From Candidatus Zixiibacteriota bacterium (GTDB lineage: Bacteria; Zixibacteria; MSB-5A5; GN15; FEB-12), in NCBI GenBank assembly GCA_022571845.1, contig JACZXB010000002.1:1-43978 (forward strand): 43,978 nt of DNA, in the 5' to 3' direction. The notes under the pieces are model-generated. The model made no database searches. It saw only the letters and a list, made by a program, of their open reading frames with translations, and was not told where the DNA came from. The translations under genes and the position numbers were made by a program. Position 1 is the stretch's first letter. The number at the start of each line of letters is the position of its first letter. This document shows positions 16,206-24,683 of this stretch, piece by piece.

Positions 16206-16720
16206 TGAGAACAGAACTTTCTGAGTTTCTAAAAAGTAAGTTCGCAGATAGCCTGACAGAACAAGAACTGTTTCGTGATCAGCAATCTTTTGTCGTCAAG
16301 CCGGATTCCATCGTGACCGTCTGTGAAGCTCTTTTGAATGATGAAAAGCTCGAAGTCAAGTTTCTGGCCGATATCACCTGTGTTGACTGGCTGGGACATG
16401 AACAGGAAAAACAAGGGCGCTACGAAGTAGTCTACAATCTATATTCATATAAGCATTCATACAGATTTTTTCTGAAAGTCCGCCTTGACGGCGAAAGCCC
16501 CCGCGTCAGTACTTTGACCGGCTTATGGAAAGGGGCCAACTGGCTGGAGCGCGAAGTATTTGACCTGTTTGGGATAGAATTTGAAGGTCACCCCAATCTG
16601 ACAAAGATTGTTACTCCCGATGAACTCGAAGGACACCCTTTGCGCAAAGACTTTCCTTTAACCTGGGAGCAGCCGGTATTTTCATGGAACAAAGATGACC
16701 CGCCTGAGGTGATAAAGTGA
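16205..16720 (+). CDS. nuoC: NADH-quinone oxidoreductase subunit C
   Basis: 30-kDa-type peripheral subunit of complex I. Conserved segments: EVKFLADITCVDWLG, RYEVVYNLYSYKHSYRFFLKV, VSTLTGLWKGANWLEREVFDLFGIEFEGHPNL and the C-terminal LEGHPLRKDFPL. At 171 residues it is a separate NuoC, not the NuoCD fusion of enterobacteria. Its TGA overlaps the GTG start of nuoD. Confidence 0.96.
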   Translation: MRTELSEFLKSKFADSLTEQELFRDQQSFVVKPDSIVTVCEALLNDEKLEVKFLADITCVDWLGHEQEKQGRYEVVYNLYSYKHSYRFFLKVRLDGESPRVSTLTGLWKGANWLEREVFDLFGIEFEGHPNLTKIVTPDELEGHPLRKDFPLTWEQPVFSWNKDDPPEVIK

Positions 16721-17892
16721 GCGCTGAGAAAAAGACAATCACACTCAATATGGGTCCGCAACATCCATCGACTCACGGCGTGCTGCGCGTAAAATTAGAG
16801 CTTGATGGCGAGCGGGTAGTTACGGCCGAGCCTATAATCGGTTACCTGCATACCGGCATTGAAAAGACGATGGAGTCGATGCTTTATTACAAAGCGATTC
16901 CTGCAACCGACCGCATGGATTATCTGGCGCCGATGTCTAACAATCTTGGCTACTGTCTGGCGGTTGAAAAACTAATGGATATCGAAGTTCCTGAAAAAGT
17001 GAAATGGGCACGGGTTTGTCTGGTGGAGCTTACCAGGGTTGCCTCGCATCTGGTCTGGCTGGGGACGCACTCAATGGATCTGGGCGCTATGTCTATGCTG
17101 ATATATGCTTTTAGAGAGAGAGAATTGATAATTGACCTATATGAGGCCTGCGGCGGCCAGCGGATGATGACCAGTTATATCCGAATCGGCGGATTGGCCA
17201 GTGATCTACCGGCAGACTTTGAAAAAAAAGTACGCAATATTATCAAAACTATCCGGGAGAAAATGAAAGATTATGATAAGCTTTTAACCGAGAACCCGAT
17301 TTTTATAATGCGTACCAAAGGTGTGGCAGTAATATCCGCCGAAGATGCCATCAACTATTGTCTGAGCGGTCCGATGCTTCGCGGTTGCGGTGTCGACTAC
17401 GATGTTCGCAAGGCAAATCCGTACAGCGGTTACGAAAATTTTGATTTCGATGTTCCCTTAGGTAAGAACGGCGACGCTTATGACAGGTATTTAATCAGAA
17501 TGGAAGAAATGAGGCAGTCGCTAAAGATAGCCGAGCAGGCTATTGACGGTATGCCCGAGGGTCCCTACCGGGCACATGTGCCGGGAGTGGTCTTGCCCCC
17601 CAAAGAAGACGTCCTCTATAAAATGGAATCGATGATTTTCCATTTCAAAATAATAACTGATGGCTTCAAAGCTCCGGTAGGCAGCGTCTATCAGGCGATA
17701 GAATCCCCCAGAGGAGAACTCGGTTTTTACATTACGGGTGACGGCACCAATATACCGAGAAGAGTAAGAGTCAGGCCGCCATCATTTGTAAATCTTGGCG
17801 CGCTGCCAATACTGACCGAAGGGTATCTCTTAGCAGATGTCGTTTGCGCCATCGGTTCGATTGATATTGTACTGGGAGAAGTTGACAGATGA
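16717..17892 (+). CDS. nuoD: NADH-quinone oxidoreductase subunit D
   Basis: 49-kDa-type subunit forming the quinone-binding cavity with NuoB. It starts at GTG 16717 (GTGA overlap). Diagnostic segments: LNMGPQHPSTHGVLR, IGYLHTGIEKTME, TDRMDYLAPMSNNLGYCLAVE, and near the end the quinone-site-associated ITDGFKAPVGSVYQAIESPRGELGFYI. Length 391 fits a stand-alone NuoD. Confidence 0.97.
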   Translation: MSAEKKTITLNMGPQHPSTHGVLRVKLELDGERVVTAEPIIGYLHTGIEKTMESMLYYKAIPATDRMDYLAPMSNNLGYCLAVEKLMDIEVPEKVKWARVCLVELTRVASHLVWLGTHSMDLGAMSMLIYAFRERELIIDLYEACGGQRMMTSYIRIGGLASDLPADFEKKVRNIIKTIREKMKDYDKLLTENPIFIMRTKGVAVISAEDAINYCLSGPMLRGCGVDYDVRKANPYSGYENFDFDVPLGKNGDAYDRYLIRMEEMRQSLKIAEQAIDGMPEGPYRAHVPGVVLPPKEDVLYKMESMIFHFKIITDGFKAPVGSVYQAIESPRGELGFYITGDGTNIPRRVRVRPPSFVNLGALPILTEGYLLADVVCAIGSIDIVLGEVDR

Positions 17893-18365
17893 TACTGTCT
17901 GAAAAAACAGTCAAAAAGATTAGAGAAAAAGCCTCGAAGTATCCGAAGCGCAAAGGGGCAATATTACCTTCATTAACTTTGGCTTACAAACAGCTGGGAT
18001 ACGTTGACAATGAAATTTATATAGAGATTTCAGAAGTTATAAATGTTCCGCAGTTAGAAATTGCCGAAGCAGCCTCGTTTTATACGATGTTTCCCAAAAA
18101 ACCAAGAGGCAAATACCTTCTTCAGGTTTGCAATAATATTTCATGTGCTCTTTTGGGTGCCGATGCCATGGTGGATCGTCTTGAAGAAAAGCTGGCAATC
18201 AAACGAGGCGAGACTACAGATGACGGCCTGTTTACCTTGATTTCCGTAGAGTGTCTGGGCTCTTGCTGCACGGCGCCAATGATTCAGATAAATGATGACT
18301 TTCATGAAAATCTGACGCGCGAAAAACTTGATAAATTACTGGAAAGTCTGAAAAACGGAAAATGA
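17889..18365 (+). CDS. nuoE: NADH-quinone oxidoreductase subunit E
   Basis: 24-kDa-type subunit with [2Fe-2S] cluster N1a. Ligands follow the thioredoxin-like ferredoxin pattern C81-x4-C86 (CNNISC) and C122-x3-C126 (CLGSC); an extra C127 is present. IAEAASFYTMFPKKPRGKYLLQVC is typical. Joined to nuoD and nuoF by ATGA overlaps. Confidence 0.96.
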   Translation: MILSEKTVKKIREKASKYPKRKGAILPSLTLAYKQLGYVDNEIYIEISEVINVPQLEIAEAASFYTMFPKKPRGKYLLQVCNNISCALLGADAMVDRLEEKLAIKRGETTDDGLFTLISVECLGSCCTAPMIQINDDFHENLTREKLDKLLESLKNGK

Positions 18366-19696
18366 CATTTTATTCACCCGTCTTAACTAACGCTAAAGAG
18401 ATTGCCGGACACGATAAGCTGCACCTGTTTGAGTTTGTCGAAGATGAAAAGCAGTATCAGCTCAAGCGCTATCTGAAACATGGTGGATATGCTGCCTGGA
18501 AAACCGTTTTGGGGAAAATGAAACCGGAAGAGGTAATCGAAGAGGTTAAAAAATCAGGACTGCGTGGCCGCGGCGGCGCTGGTTTTCCAACCGGAATGAA
18601 ATGGAGCTTTGTTCCCAAAGATTCTCCCAAAGAGCGCTACCTTTGCTGCAACGCTGATGAATCAGAACCCGGTACCTGCAAAGACAGAGTGCTGATGGAG
18701 CGCGACCCACATGTCGTAATCGAGGGAATGGCTATTGGAGCTTATGCCATTGGCTGTCATCTGATGTTCTGCTACATCCGCGGTGAATTTCACCATTGTA
18801 TTGAGCGGATCGAAAAGGCCACGGAAGAGGCCTACTCCAAAGGTCATCTCGGAAAAAATATTTACGGCAGCGGTTATGATCTGGAGATGATAATTCATAC
18901 CGGCGCCGGAGCTTACATGTGCGGAGAAGAAACCGGATTGTTAAACTCGATTGAGGGTGAAAAGGGGATGGCCCGGATTCGTCCGCCGTTTCCTGCAATC
19001 GAAGGCCTCTGGGAATGCCCTACTATTGTTAACAATGTAGAAAGTCTGGCGGCGGTTCCACACATAATTAACAGAGGCGCCGACTGGTACCGTTCGATGG
19101 GTACTGAAAAATCTGCCGGTACAAAATTATTTTCTCTTTCCGGTCATATTAATCGCCCCGGTAACTACGAAGTCGAACTTGGCTTTTCACTGCAGAAGCT
19201 CATATATGATTCAAACTATGGTAACGGCATTTCGGACGGCAAGAAACTCAAAGCAGTCATTCCGGGAGGAGTTTCAACTCCGTTTTTGACTCCTGATAAA
19301 GTCGACGTGCCTCTTGACTACGAATCATTGACAGAGGCAGGTTCCATGCTTGGCTCCGGTGGGGTGATTGTCCTTCACGAAGATACTTGTATTGTCTGGA
19401 CAATTTTGAAACTTATAAAGTTTTTCCGCCATGAATCCTGCGGTAAATGCACTCCCTGCCGAGAAGGCACGGGATGGCTTGAGCAGATTATTCAAAAAAT
19501 CGAAGATGGCCGGGGCGGGCCGGATGATTTGGAAAAACTTGATTCTATTTGCGGTAATATCCTGGGCCGCACTATCTGCCCGCTGGGAGACGCGGCTGTG
19601 ATGCCGATTCAATCGACATTGAAAGATTGGCGCGACGAGTGGCTGTATCATATTGAACACAAAAAATGTTTGGTTAAGCAGGATTTTGGATTCTAA
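18362..19696 (+). CDS. nuoF: NADH-quinone oxidoreductase subunit F
   Basis: 51-kDa-type subunit that oxidises NADH through FMN and cluster N3. The FMN/NADH site GLRGRGGAGFPTGMKW is at residues 67-81, GAYMCGEETGLLNSIEG near 184-199, and N3 ligands C360, C363, C366 (ESCGKCTPCREGTGW) and C406 (TICPLGD). The start ATGA overlaps nuoE. The end abuts nuoG without a gap. Confidence 0.97.
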   Translation: MTFYSPVLTNAKEIAGHDKLHLFEFVEDEKQYQLKRYLKHGGYAAWKTVLGKMKPEEVIEEVKKSGLRGRGGAGFPTGMKWSFVPKDSPKERYLCCNADESEPGTCKDRVLMERDPHVVIEGMAIGAYAIGCHLMFCYIRGEFHHCIERIEKATEEAYSKGHLGKNIYGSGYDLEMIIHTGAGAYMCGEETGLLNSIEGEKGMARIRPPFPAIEGLWECPTIVNNVESLAAVPHIINRGADWYRSMGTEKSAGTKLFSLSGHINRPGNYEVELGFSLQKLIYDSNYGNGISDGKKLKAVIPGGVSTPFLTPDKVDVPLDYESLTEAGSMLGSGGVIVLHEDTCIVWTILKLIKFFRHESCGKCTPCREGTGWLEQIIQKIEDGRGGPDDLEKLDSICGNILGRTICPLGDAAVMPIQSTLKDWRDEWLYHIEHKKCLVKQDFGF

Positions 19697-22255
19697 ATGT
19701 CTGAAGTAGTAAAAGAAAAAATAACGGCAGTCGATACTGTTACCTGTACGATAGACGGACAGCAGATAACTGTCCCCAGAGGTACCAGCGTATTCGATGC
19801 CGCCGGACAAATCGGCATTGTCATACCTGCTTTTTGTAATCATGCCAAATTGAAACCTGTCGGTGCCTGCCGTATGTGCTACGTAGAAATCGAGAAGATG
19901 CCCAAGCTCCAGGTATCTTGCGCTACTATGGCCACCGACGGCATGGTAGTCAGCACTAACTCTCAGCAGGTAAGAGAAGGACGCAAAGCAGTTATCGAGT
20001 TTACGCTGATTAACCATCCGCTTGACTGTCCTACCTGCGACAAAGGCGGCGAGTGCGACTTGCAGGATTTAACTTTTGATCACGGTTACGACGATTCCCG
20101 CTTCGGTTTTGACAAAATGCGATTCATCGAAGAAGAGAAGCGCGATACTTTTGATGATCTGAAAATAGGCCCTGAGATAGTTCTCAACAGAAATCGCTGC
20201 ATTTTATGTTACAAGTGTGTCCGGGCCAACAAAGAGGCCTTCGGCGAGTACGATATTGGCGCTTTTGAGAGGGGAGACCTTACCGAGATAAATGCCACGC
20301 CCGGCGGAGAAGTCAGCAATCCTTTCTCTGGAAACCTCGTAGAAATTTGTCCGGTCGGTGCGCTGACAAACTCTGACTGGCGCTATAAAATTCGTGTCTG
20401 GCTGACTAAGACGGTGCCATCAATCTGTAATTTCTCAGGTTCGGGTACAAATATTACGTTCTATAAAGAAGACCACAAAAATTTTGTATATCGGGTAACC
20501 TCCAGATGCAACGATGCTATCGATGACGGCTGGCTGAGCGATATTACCCGTTATGGTTACCAGATAGTAAATTCCGAAAGCCGGCTCAAGACTCCGTTAA
20601 TTAAAAAAGGCGGTAAGCAAGTTAAGGCCAGTTGGGATGAAGCGCTGGCAGTTATAAAAAAACATATGGGCCAAATCAAAGACCAGAGCGGTGGCGTCTG
20701 CATTGGGGGTCTGATTAGTCCCAGTCTTGACAACGCCAGCCTCTATAGTTTTTCCAAGCTATTCAGAACAGTTTTCAAATCAAACAATATTGATTTCAGG
20801 GGTGACTATCGCTATCTGCCGTCAGTGACCGACAGTCTCTTTACGATAGCTGCCTCGCAGCCTTTTTCTATTTCTGATATCGAAAAATCTGACGTGATAA
20901 TTACATTTGGCACAGATTTGATTCGTGAGCACCACAACGAATATCTGAAAATCAGACGCGCTGTCAATTTCTATAACTCAACTGTCTATTCGGTAAACCC
21001 ATATGCGGTCAAGACGGCCGATATTGCCAAATCAGAAATGGTTTATAGCCCTGGAACAGATGAACTTGTCATAAACGGCATCTGCTTAGTGGCGATAGAA
21101 AAGAAACTGGTAAACTCTTCGGCCGCTGCTAAGCTGAAATCAAAAATTTCTAAGCTTAGTCCGGGTGTATTAGCCAAGCTGACCGGCCTTAGCAAAGAAC
21201 AATTTGAAGAACTGGCTGAAGCGATCTCTAGCGCTAAGAAAGTTACCTTTATAGTTGGTGAGATTGTAGCCCGTTCGTTAGACAGAGATAAGATTTGTGC
21301 AGCCTTGTCAAATTTGAACAAGCTCTTTGGTGTTCAAGACAAAGGTCAGCTTGCCGTTCTGTCGCGATATGCTAACTCCAAAGGCGCTCAAAAACTGGGT
21401 CTCTCTGCAACCCCTTATGAAATTGTCAAAGATGAGCTTAAAAAGATTTGGGGAGAGTATCCCGATTGCCAGCCGCGTAATACAGACGCGATGATAAATC
21501 TTATGAAAAAGGAAGAAATCAAAGGATTCATTACCGTTGGAGCCAACCCGATGCGGCTTTATCCCGATAGAAGTTTTGCTTCCGAAGGACTAGAGCATGT
21601 AGATTTTCTGGTAGCCTGCGATATGTTTGAAACAGAGACCACCGAACTGGCCGATGTCGTCCTGCCTCTTTGCAGCTGGGCCGAATACGACGGTGACTAC
21701 ATAAATCTCGAAGGAAAGGTTCAAACTGGGAAACAGGCCATAAAACCAAAATATGAATCGAAAGCGGCCTTTGAAATAATGGAGTTAATCGCCAGACAGT
21801 TAGGTGCCAAGCTGTTTGAAAACGAACAGGTGAAGAACGAAGAAATAGAGAAGCTGCTAAAGCTTGATTCTGTTTTACCCTGGCCGGATGATTTTCTTAA
21901 GATTGAATACGAAAAGAAAAGCTCCCAAGACGGCTATCCGGTACCTCTGTTCATCTGCGATGACCCTCATCACAGCGGACATCTGACAGAAAAGTCACCG
22001 TCGCTGCTGAATTTTTCTGACTCTGCCTATGTGGAACTGTCAAAAGGTCTGGCTGCAAAAATTGGAGTAGCAGACGGCGACCCTCTGCGAGTAGAATCTC
22101 CGGTAGGGAAAATAGTGGTGCCGGCAAAAATTTCGCCCGTGTTAAATAGCGATGTTGCTATTATTCCCAGGAATTTCAGTTCAACCCAGACTACTTCGCT
22201 TTTAATGAGAAAGAAAAGAGTAGACAGCGTGAAACTAACGAGAGTGGAAGAATAA
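19697..22255 (+). CDS. nuoG: NADH-quinone oxidoreductase subunit G
   Basis: 75-kDa-type Fe-S subunit, 852 residues. N1b ligands C47, C58, C61, C75; N5 ligands H107, C111, C114, C120; N4 ligands C168, C171, C174 and C218 are all present. The optional N7 site, four cysteines in some bacteria, is reduced to a single C244 (VPSICNFSGSGTNITF), so N7 is absent. The molybdopterin-oxidoreductase-like region continues to about residue 720 (DVVLPLCSWAEYDGDYINLEG), with a C-terminal beta domain (KIGVADGDPLRVESPVGKIVVPA) of the molydop-binding type. No Mo cofactor is expected in complex I. Confidence 0.95.
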   Translation: MSEVVKEKITAVDTVTCTIDGQQITVPRGTSVFDAAGQIGIVIPAFCNHAKLKPVGACRMCYVEIEKMPKLQVSCATMATDGMVVSTNSQQVREGRKAVIEFTLINHPLDCPTCDKGGECDLQDLTFDHGYDDSRFGFDKMRFIEEEKRDTFDDLKIGPEIVLNRNRCILCYKCVRANKEAFGEYDIGAFERGDLTEINATPGGEVSNPFSGNLVEICPVGALTNSDWRYKIRVWLTKTVPSICNFSGSGTNITFYKEDHKNFVYRVTSRCNDAIDDGWLSDITRYGYQIVNSESRLKTPLIKKGGKQVKASWDEALAVIKKHMGQIKDQSGGVCIGGLISPSLDNASLYSFSKLFRTVFKSNNIDFRGDYRYLPSVTDSLFTIAASQPFSISDIEKSDVIITFGTDLIREHHNEYLKIRRAVNFYNSTVYSVNPYAVKTADIAKSEMVYSPGTDELVINGICLVAIEKKLVNSSAAAKLKSKISKLSPGVLAKLTGLSKEQFEELAEAISSAKKVTFIVGEIVARSLDRDKICAALSNLNKLFGVQDKGQLAVLSRYANSKGAQKLGLSATPYEIVKDELKKIWGEYPDCQPRNTDAMINLMKKEEIKGFITVGANPMRLYPDRSFASEGLEHVDFLVACDMFETETTELADVVLPLCSWAEYDGDYINLEGKVQTGKQAIKPKYESKAAFEIMELIARQLGAKLFENEQVKNEEIEKLLKLDSVLPWPDDFLKIEYEKKSSQDGYPVPLFICDDPHHSGHLTEKSPSLLNFSDSAYVELSKGLAAKIGVADGDPLRVESPVGKIVVPAKISPVLNSDVAIIPRNFSSTQTTSLLMRKKRVDSVKLTRVEE

Positions 22256-22259
22256 GCTT

Positions 22260-23258
22260 ATGTCGCTTGAGTTTTTCATAGTAACTTTTGTAAAAATTGC
22301 CCTGCTCATTTTTGTGCTTTTGACCGCCTGTGCCTACTCGACCTATATGGAGCGAAAAATCTTGGCTTATTTGCAGAACCGGGTCGGACCATCTTATGCC
22401 GGACCATTCGGTTTACTGCAGCCTCTGGCGGATGGACTCAAATTGATTTTCAAAGAGGACATAGTACCCGACAGAGTTGAGCGAATCACCTTTGCTCTGG
22501 CGCCGGTAGTATCATTTATACCGGCCATGCTGATTTTTGCAGTAATTCCCTTTAGTTCGGAATTTGATCTATTCGGTCTTCTGCCTTCGCCTACCGAGGG
22601 CGTTATCTCAGATCTGTCGGTTGGGGTCTTGTTCATCTTTGCAGTGACATCGCTGGGAGTGTACGGCTTGGTATTAGCCGGCTGGTCATCGGGTTCAAAA
22701 TATTCGCTTTTGGGTGGGATTCGTTCATCGGCACAGATGATATCATACGAGGTAGGCTATGCTCTTTCGATTGTAGGTGTGGTACTGGTGGCCAACACCC
22801 TTTCTCTGACTGAAATTGTCTCTTTACAATCCGGGTCATTATTTAACTGGTATATTTTTAAGCAGCCCTTAGGATTTATGATTTACATCGTCTGTGCGAT
22901 TGCCGAAACAAACCGGGCGCCGTTTGATCTGGCCGAAGCCGAATCTGAACTGGTCGCCGGCTATCACACCGAATATTCTTCGATGCGTTTTTCGATGTTC
23001 TTTATCAGTGAATACGCCAACATGCTGGCAGTATCGGCTGTGGCGGTGACGCTATTTTTCGGAGGCTGGGCCGGGCCGTTTTTACCGCCAATTTTTTGGT
23101 TCTTAATAAAAATCCTGGCATTTATGTTTGTTTATATCTGGCTCCGGGCAACTTTTCCCAGATTCAGATATGATCAGCTTATGGATTTTGGCTGGAAAGT
23201 TCTGTTCCCCTTAGCGCTTTTTAACATTATGCTGACGGCAGCTCTTGAGATATTATAA
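22260..23258 (+). CDS. nuoH: NADH-quinone oxidoreductase subunit H
   Basis: Membrane subunit at the interface with the peripheral arm, contributing to the quinone channel. Eight or so helices in 332 residues; signatures YMERKILAYLQNRVGPSYAGPFGLLQPLADGLKLIFKED near residue 23-60 and CAIAETNRAPFDLAEAESELVAGYHTEYSSMRF near 218-248. The conserved acidic residues of that loop are intact. Starts four bases after nuoG. Confidence 0.97.
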   Translation: MSLEFFIVTFVKIALLIFVLLTACAYSTYMERKILAYLQNRVGPSYAGPFGLLQPLADGLKLIFKEDIVPDRVERITFALAPVVSFIPAMLIFAVIPFSSEFDLFGLLPSPTEGVISDLSVGVLFIFAVTSLGVYGLVLAGWSSGSKYSLLGGIRSSAQMISYEVGYALSIVGVVLVANTLSLTEIVSLQSGSLFNWYIFKQPLGFMIYIVCAIAETNRAPFDLAEAESELVAGYHTEYSSMRFSMFFISEYANMLAVSAVAVTLFFGGWAGPFLPPIFWFLIKILAFMFVYIWLRATFPRFRYDQLMDFGWKVLFPLALFNIMLTAALEIL

Positions 23259-23282
23259 AAATGAGAATTTTGAAAAGATAAA

Positions 23283-23789
23283 ATGAAAGAAATACTTACA
23301 GCCTTAGGCAGAATATTTATCAGGATGCCAATTGGCATGCTGGTGGTTTTGAAACATCTTTTCAAAAAACCGGTCACGCTTGATTATCCCCGGAAGAAAA
23401 AGCCGATGGCTCCGCGCTTTATGGGACGGCAATATCTGGAACGCTATGACGACGGCAGCGAACGCTGTGTCTCTTGCGGTCTTTGTGCGGCTGCTTGTCC
23501 GGCGGACTGTATCTATATGGAGCCGGCCGAAAACGAAAAGGGCGAGCGCTACGCCAAAGTGTTTGAAATAAATCTGCTTCGTTGTATTTTCTGCGGATTT
23601 TGTGAAGAAGCCTGTCCCGAAGAAGCGATTTTCATGGGTCATCATTATGAATTTAGTGCCGACAATCGCGATTCTTTTATCTGGACCAAAGAAGATATGC
23701 TGGTGAAGCACCCGCGCAAAGATAACCCGTTTAAAACATTGTTCAGAAGAGTCAGAAAAGTTTACGGAGTAGGTGAGAAAAAAGGATGA
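23283..23789 (+). CDS. nuoI: NADH-quinone oxidoreductase subunit I
   Basis: 8Fe ferredoxin-like subunit with clusters N6a and N6b. Two CxxCxxCxxxCP motifs: C62, C65, C68, C72 (CVSCGLCAAACP) and C101, C104, C107, C111 (CIFCGFCEEACP). The N-terminal amphipathic stretch that anchors it to the membrane is present. It overlaps nuoJ by four bases. Confidence 0.97.
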   Translation: MKEILTALGRIFIRMPIGMLVVLKHLFKKPVTLDYPRKKKPMAPRFMGRQYLERYDDGSERCVSCGLCAAACPADCIYMEPAENEKGERYAKVFEINLLRCIFCGFCEEACPEEAIFMGHHYEFSADNRDSFIWTKEDMLVKHPRKDNPFKTLFRRVRKVYGVGEKKG

Positions 23790-24364
23790 ATCTTGACAGC
23801 GTAATATTTATTATCTCAGCGGCGGTGACCTTATTTGGTGCGGTCATGATGATTATGCAGCGTAACCCGGTAGCATCGGTATTGTATTTCATACTTTCAT
23901 TGGTTGCGCAAGCAGTGCTGTACGTTCAATTAGGAGCGCTCTTTGTCGGCGCTGTTTTAATCATTGTTTACTCCGGAGCGATCCTGGTGCTTTTCTTATT
24001 CGTGATTATGCTGCTTAATCTAAGAGGAGACGAAGATCTCGGCGCGCCGTCATCGCCGGTATCGCAACTCACCAAGTATGTTGTCTCCATCGGTATTATA
24101 GCGGAGTTTGCTTTTGTCATCTGGTCGACAGGCTTTTCAAGCTCTATTCCTACCGGAATTATTGCGGGGGCCTCTGAAAATTTTGGATCAACAGAGCAGG
24201 TTGCAAGGTTACTGTTTGGTCGTTACCTCTATCCTTTTGAGCTGACCTCGATACTGCTGTTGGCCGCGATTGTCGGTGCAGTAGTTATCGCCAGAAAAGA
24301 AAATGGAGATGAAATTGAATCTAAAGCAGCAGCGAAAACGGCTGCTGACGAGGTAACAGGTTAA
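23786..24364 (+). CDS. nuoJ: NADH-quinone oxidoreductase subunit J
   Basis: Membrane subunit ND6-type, five helices in 192 residues. The helix 2-3 region LYFILSLVAQAVLYVQLGALFVGAVLIIVYSGAILVLFLFVIMLLNL carries the pi-bulge segment typical of the family. A hydrophilic C-terminal tail (about 20 residues) is a little longer than usual. ATGA overlap with nuoI. Confidence 0.95.
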   Translation: MNLDSVIFIISAAVTLFGAVMMIMQRNPVASVLYFILSLVAQAVLYVQLGALFVGAVLIIVYSGAILVLFLFVIMLLNLRGDEDLGAPSSPVSQLTKYVVSIGIIAEFAFVIWSTGFSSSIPTGIIAGASENFGSTEQVARLLFGRYLYPFELTSILLLAAIVGAVVIARKENGDEIESKAAAKTAADEVTG

Positions 24365-24367
24365 GAT

Positions 24368-24670
24368 ATGTTTGGAATTACGCATTTCTTGTTTATAGCA
24401 GTCTTACTTTTTGGCGTTGGTGTGACGGGCGTTCTTATTTCGCGGAACATTATTGTTCTGCTTATGTCGGTGGAGTTGATGTTGAACGCTGCCAACCTGG
24501 CAATTATTGCTTTTTCAAGAGCCTTAAATGTGATGGACGGACACGCCTTTGTATTTTTAGTGTTAACCGTAGCGGCTGCCGAAGCTGCCGTCGGACTGGC
24601 CATGGTGATTACAATTTTTAATAACCGCCGCTCGATAAATATTGACAAGTATAGTTTGCTTAAGTGGTAG
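24368..24670 (+). CDS. nuoK: NADH-quinone oxidoreductase subunit K
   Basis: ND4L-type three-helix subunit of 100 residues, part of the proton path. Diagnostic: LISRNIIVLLMSVELMLNAANLAIIAFS with the membrane glutamate in SVELMLNA, and FVLTVAAAEAAVGLAMVITIFNNR with the second glutamate. Confidence 0.96.
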   Translation: MFGITHFLFIAVLLFGVGVTGVLISRNIIVLLMSVELMLNAANLAIIAFSRALNVMDGHAFVFLVLTVAAAEAAVGLAMVITIFNNRRSINIDKYSLLKW

Positions 24671-24683
24671 GAATAGAGAAGAG

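Noticed and set aside
19325-20017. 230-codon open frame on the minus strand across the nuoF/nuoG junction
   Set aside because: It is antisense to strongly conserved coding sequence, has no family motifs and its composition mirrors the plus-strand codons.
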